Shown here: piece after piece, positions 60,501 to 64,000 of the stretch
Layout: every line of letters starts with the position of its first letter
Numbering within the stretch: the first letter of the stretch is position 1
Source of the DNA: Pezicula radicicola
Taxonomy: Eukaryota; Ascomycota; Leotiomycetes; Helotiales; Dermateaceae
Direction of reading: 5' to 3'
DNA length: 64,000 nt
Assembly (NCBI GenBank): GCA_003008705.1
Contig: PDUO01000002.1
Span: 638,898 to 702,897 of the forward strand
Program-made: the position numbers and the translations under genes
Notes under the pieces: model-generated
What the model was told of the DNA's origin: nothing
The model's input: the letters and a program-made list of their open reading frames with translations, nothing else
The model's database searches: none

Positions 60501-62701
60501 TTGGAGGAGCTCTTCTCAATCATTTCGAGGGATTACACGTGCAAAGTTTCGACCTGCCAACCATCTTTGCTGATTCAGCTAGGGTAAGTTACACCTGTAC
60601 ATTTTTGAGGTTATTATACTAATTTGACTGCAGTCCGCTGAAACAGCCATTGTCCAATTATTTGCCGAAGTCAAACGCCACAAGCCTAGTGTTATCTACC
60701 TGCCTGGAATTGATACATGGTATCATACACTGAGTGAAGCAGTGATTACTACATTTATTGGTCTCCTCCGTGCTATACCTCCAACGGATCCTGTGTTAGT
60801 GCTAGGCATAACAGACACTCCACTTGATCAGATCAGCGCGGATCTGCTCAGAGATTTGTTCGGCTTCTCGAAGAAGAATCGATTTGCCATTCAGCGTCCC
60901 TCTAGAGTATGTGATCCCTGTCGTATGAGGAAGTAGCGGGGCTAATACATCGTAGGAAGCTCGAGAGGAGTTCTTTTCAAACATTGCTACATACGTCAGG
61001 AAGGCACCCAAGGATTTCCCAGAACCTTTGAATCGCAAGAAGAGGAAACTAGAGGTTCTCGAGATCGCGCCTCCACCTGCTCCGAAGCCTCCCACCAAAG
61101 AAGAGATCAAGGCTCTAAGGAAGAGAGATCATCAGATGCTCAATTTGCTCAAAGTCCAAATCCAACCTATCATGGACCAGATCCAGAAGAAGTACCGGAA
61201 ATTCCGACAACCTGTCATTCCCGAGAGCCAGCTTCAGTATCTATACGATGAAAAGGATCCTAACTTTGTGCGGCCAGACATTCCCACTGCCACATTCAGG
61301 CCATTCGAGCTTGACAAGGACAAAGATGGTGTAGAAGGGTTACGCGAGACAGCTAGTGGAAAGTTCTTTTACAACTTAGAAACCACTACCATCGAAGAGC
61401 GGCTGTCTAACGGTTTCTATGCGCGGCCAAAGGACTTCTTGGCGGACATAAAAACTCTTGCTAAGGATTCGAAACATATTGGTGACAAAGAAAGGACGCT
61501 CAAAGCGAATGAGCTCCTTTCCAATGTCGAGGTTGACATCGCATCTATTGAAGCCAACCCAGTGTTCGCTGATTGTGAAAATGTGTATCTCAGACAGCTG
61601 CAAAGAACAAAGGAGAGAGAGGAGAAACACAGGCTACGTGCTCAAGCCGAATTAGGGTTCGGTTCAATGGCGCAAATGGAACATCCTGATGCTGAGGTTT
61701 TCGATGCCGGGCCATTGACCCTTGGTGCAGCTGTTCCAAAAGGACGCCCGGCTCCCTTAGTCACGCCCTTTCAAACTCCCAGTGGTTTATCAAATGGGGT
61801 TTCAGGAGATTCTGAAGGACACCAGCGGGCTAGCAATGGCACATCGGCTCCATCTCGCAGCAGTGGTGGGGAGGACATCCAAATGAGCGGTACAAATGAC
61901 AATGTGCACACCTCTCAGACGATACAGCAACATAATCAGCAGTGGCCCAACGCACGAAGTGGACCATCGGTTCCTGCAACTGCACGTAATACTCAAACAT
62001 CGGCCTTCCAGCAAATATCTCATGACACCTCTCCACGTGCGCTTATTAACGATGCATCCACAACAACATCGGGCAAGAAGACGTCGGAGGGCTGGAGTAC
62101 TCAAGCTACCAATGGAGTCAGCTATGATGACGGCTCAAGTCCTGTGTATCATGACTCGCAGTTGCCGGATACACAACGAGACTCCCAAAGAGACACTGGT
62201 CTATCAGATAACACCAGCAGCAGCCAGGAACAATGGCCTCACTCACAAGCACATGGTCTCGCAAGAGGGACTCTTGTCTTCCCCTCGCAAACACCTAGCT
62301 CTGGAAGTCAATATAACTCTCAGACACCAGCGGTCCCAGCATTTAATGCACCTCCACGGCCTGCAACCATTTCTCGACCTCATGGATTCGCAAATCTACT
62401 GAATGATTCTCCAGTTGAACCAACATCTTCGGCAGCGTCTTCCCAAAAGGATCTCATCTTAGACGAGAGCTATGTCGCGTCTCTGCTCAGGAACCTCGTG
62501 GAAAGGTCTAGTGGATTCTCCATAGAACAACTGGAACAGATCAACCGTGAGCTAATGGATGCACTGTGGGGGTTGAGAGGGGAGTACAACCGGAACACGG
62601 TGGCGCAGGAACTGGGCAAGGTCTTTAAAGAAGTTATGGAAGATATAGAGGAAATGCAAAGGGTTTTGCAGATGAGTCAGCCTATGCAATCACAAGGCTA
62701 G
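57554..62701 (+). CDS. YTA7: Bromodomain AAA ATPase Yta7/Abo1 (ATAD2 family)
   Basis: Exons 57554-60583, 60634-60906, 60956-62701; introns of 50 bp (GTAAGT...CTAAT...GCAG) and 49 bp (GTATGT...CTAAT...GTAG), 1,682 residues. The N-terminal ~600 residues are acidic/basic and disordered (SDSEDEDFAPGEDRPRK; several E/D tracts). AAA1: GPPGTGKT at about 672-679, IIFFDEIDGL near 731, ATNRPDNIDPALRRPGRFDR. AAA2 starts near 971 and is degenerate: GDPGMGQS has Gln in place of the Walker A Lys, and VIYLPGID lacks the DE pair, as known for this family. A bromodomain region lies at about 1120-1290 (NLLKVQIQPIMDQIQKKYRK; GFYARPKDFLADIKTLAKD). A Gln/Ser-rich linker and a C-terminal helical bundle (LDESYVASLLRNLVERSSGF, EQINRELMDALWGLRGEYNR) follow. 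It acts as a hexameric histone H3-H4 chaperone/segregase on chromatin. Confidence 0.95.
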
Positions 62702-64000
62702 ACGGGGACAGAGGAGGCAAGGCGCACGGTGTTTAAGGGAAGACAGTACTGTTTGTGTGGATCTTTATGTCATTTTTAAGAACCCAGGGAGATTCTGGCC
62801 AGAAGTTTTTCTCATTGTATAACAGAAGAATAAAGTGTGCCAGTAGAGTGCATGTTTGTGTGATAAAGTTTGATACTCTTCACATTCTCTTTCTGCTATC
62901 TAAATATATATGTATACATATTTCTTTCTATTACTTCTAGGACAACCACGTGATTCCATTGTACTGCACTATCAGTCACTCAATTTTGTATTGCACTTGA
63001 AGACATGCTTGCTCGGTTCAGCAAATGCTGAGTTGCGTCCCATCTCCTTTTGAAGGTTCCAGCAACGTGGCCAGCGCCAAGGCTCCTTACTCCTCTTCAA
63101 GGTCATATTCCTCTTGGTAGTCTTGAGGTAGTAAGTACTTCTCTGACCAAGTACTGACTGACCTAAAAGACCTGCCACTTTCTTTGCTCATGTTTTAAAA
63201 GCACAAAAACATTTAAGCATCAATTAAGGCCGATACACAGATTTATCCGGGCAGCGGGCATTGCAACTTAATACAGCCGCCAACCATTGGTAACTTCACT
63301 GAAAGGTCTTGAAGATAATTGGCCCGGAGAGCAGAAGTGTCTTGGTTCACGTGTTCATCTACTGTTGCAAAAGTGCCTATCTCGACAATGCACGACTTCT
63401 TATTTAGGAAGCCGTTCAAGGCACCCGGACCACTTGCAAGGGAAGACCTGGCTTTAACTGGGGTTTAGTGGACGAACACCTCGGGGCTACTCGAACTGCT
63501 AATAGCACAAAGGAATAGAAATTATGAGCTTGAGTGGATGACGGAAGCGATGGTCACCCATACGCCATAATTTTTTGTGTTTCATCTTTTGCAGTGGGCG
63601 TCGTGGGCGTCTGCTGTAGGATTTTCTGTGTGTCTGCACTGAGAGTTGATTTGTGCTGCCGAGATATCAGATACAGGGTCCCCGTTCGGCGATTGCCTAC
63701 GAGTTGGGAAGGCTGCAGCAGCGATCGATGACAGATTGATTAAAATTGAGGGGTGATACTGTGATAGGACGATTTGCTGATTCTCGGGGGTTTCCAGCTT
63801 ACACCTTACCCTTTTTTTGCCCACGGGAACAACGGGGATTTTCAGTGTGGCGTAGCATCGATTGCGAGCATCATTTTCTTGGGACTCCTCTTAGGAGTTA
63901 TTAGTTGTGGTTGGCAGCCTTCATTGTCGTCAGCCGCCCAGGGGGAATAGGCAGTAGCAAAGAGGAAGGTGGTGGTGGTCTGGGGTATTTAAAGGGGACC
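62702..64000. other. Intergenic sequence to the right window edge
   Basis: YTA7 3' flank with AATAAA at about 62829. Beyond that, no ORF with features; the sequence runs off the window just after a TATTTAAAG stretch near 63985, which could be a TATA-like element of a gene outside. Confidence 0.45.

Noticed and set aside
1..64000. Transposable elements or a biosynthetic gene cluster
   Set aside because: No reverse transcriptase, integrase, transposase, PKS, NRPS, P450 or prenyltransferase frames were seen; the ABC transporter and cyclase-like gene alone do not make a cluster.

Overview
The window is nuclear DNA of a filamentous ascomycete (Pezizomycotina; the gene set looks most like Leotiomycetes, but that assignment is an impression, not a computed result). 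The evidence is short introns of about 48-160 bp with GT...AG ends and CTAAC/CTGAC-like branch sites, intergenic gaps of 1-4 kb on both strands, and typical fungal families (Arp8, Swc5, Yta7, Gtr2, Dus1, Bni4-type, DUF4203, DUF4267). I saw no tRNA, rRNA, transposon ORF or CRISPR. All gene models were spliced by hand from splice signals, reading-frame continuity and family motifs.

Layout. 1-2137 (-): DUF4203 seven-TM protein, cut by the left window edge. 4316-4887 (+): mitochondrial ssDNA-binding protein. 5586-6426 (-) and 7939-8886 (-): two related, divergent forkhead-like winged-helix genes, the first apparently decayed. 11158-17269 (+): a ~2,000-residue SNF2 ATPase of the ATRX/ARIP4 type. 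18307-19158 (+): acidic protein with a NAC-alpha-like UBA domain. 19991-22353 (-): Arp8. 23500-27870 (-): full-length ABCB transporter. 30565-31294 (-): four-TM protein. 32437-34152 (+): polytopic protein resembling fungal membrane terpene cyclases. 35672-36757 (+): MIF-fold protein. 39304-40595 (+): Rag GTPase Gtr2. 41429-41867 (+): broken DUF4267 gene followed by a 79-bp tandem duplication. 42514-44297 (-): Dus1. 48512-51295 (+): Bni4-type PP1-docking scaffold. 52134-53440 (-): HSDL2-like SDR, divergent from 53914-55259 (+): GST kappa. 55378-56502 (-): Swc5, divergent from 57554-62701 (+): Yta7/Abo1. The rest is intergenic.

How the genes fit together. Most are single-copy housekeeping genes with no operon-like logic, but two arrangements stand out. 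The SDR and the GST kappa share a 473-bp promoter interval, and their deduced C-termini end in ARL and AKL, both peroxisomal PTS1 signals, so this looks like a co-regulated peroxisomal redox/lipid pair. Four chromatin factors (SNF2 ATPase, Arp8 of INO80, Swc5 of SWR1, Yta7) lie in the window, two of them (SWC5 and YTA7) divergently transcribed. The decayed forkhead-like gene, the broken DUF4267 gene with its tandem repeat, the 18-bp repeat family on both sides of ARP8, and a GTACAGTAC motif recurring only in gaps are the less ordinary signals. I found no convincing wholly new multi-gene system.
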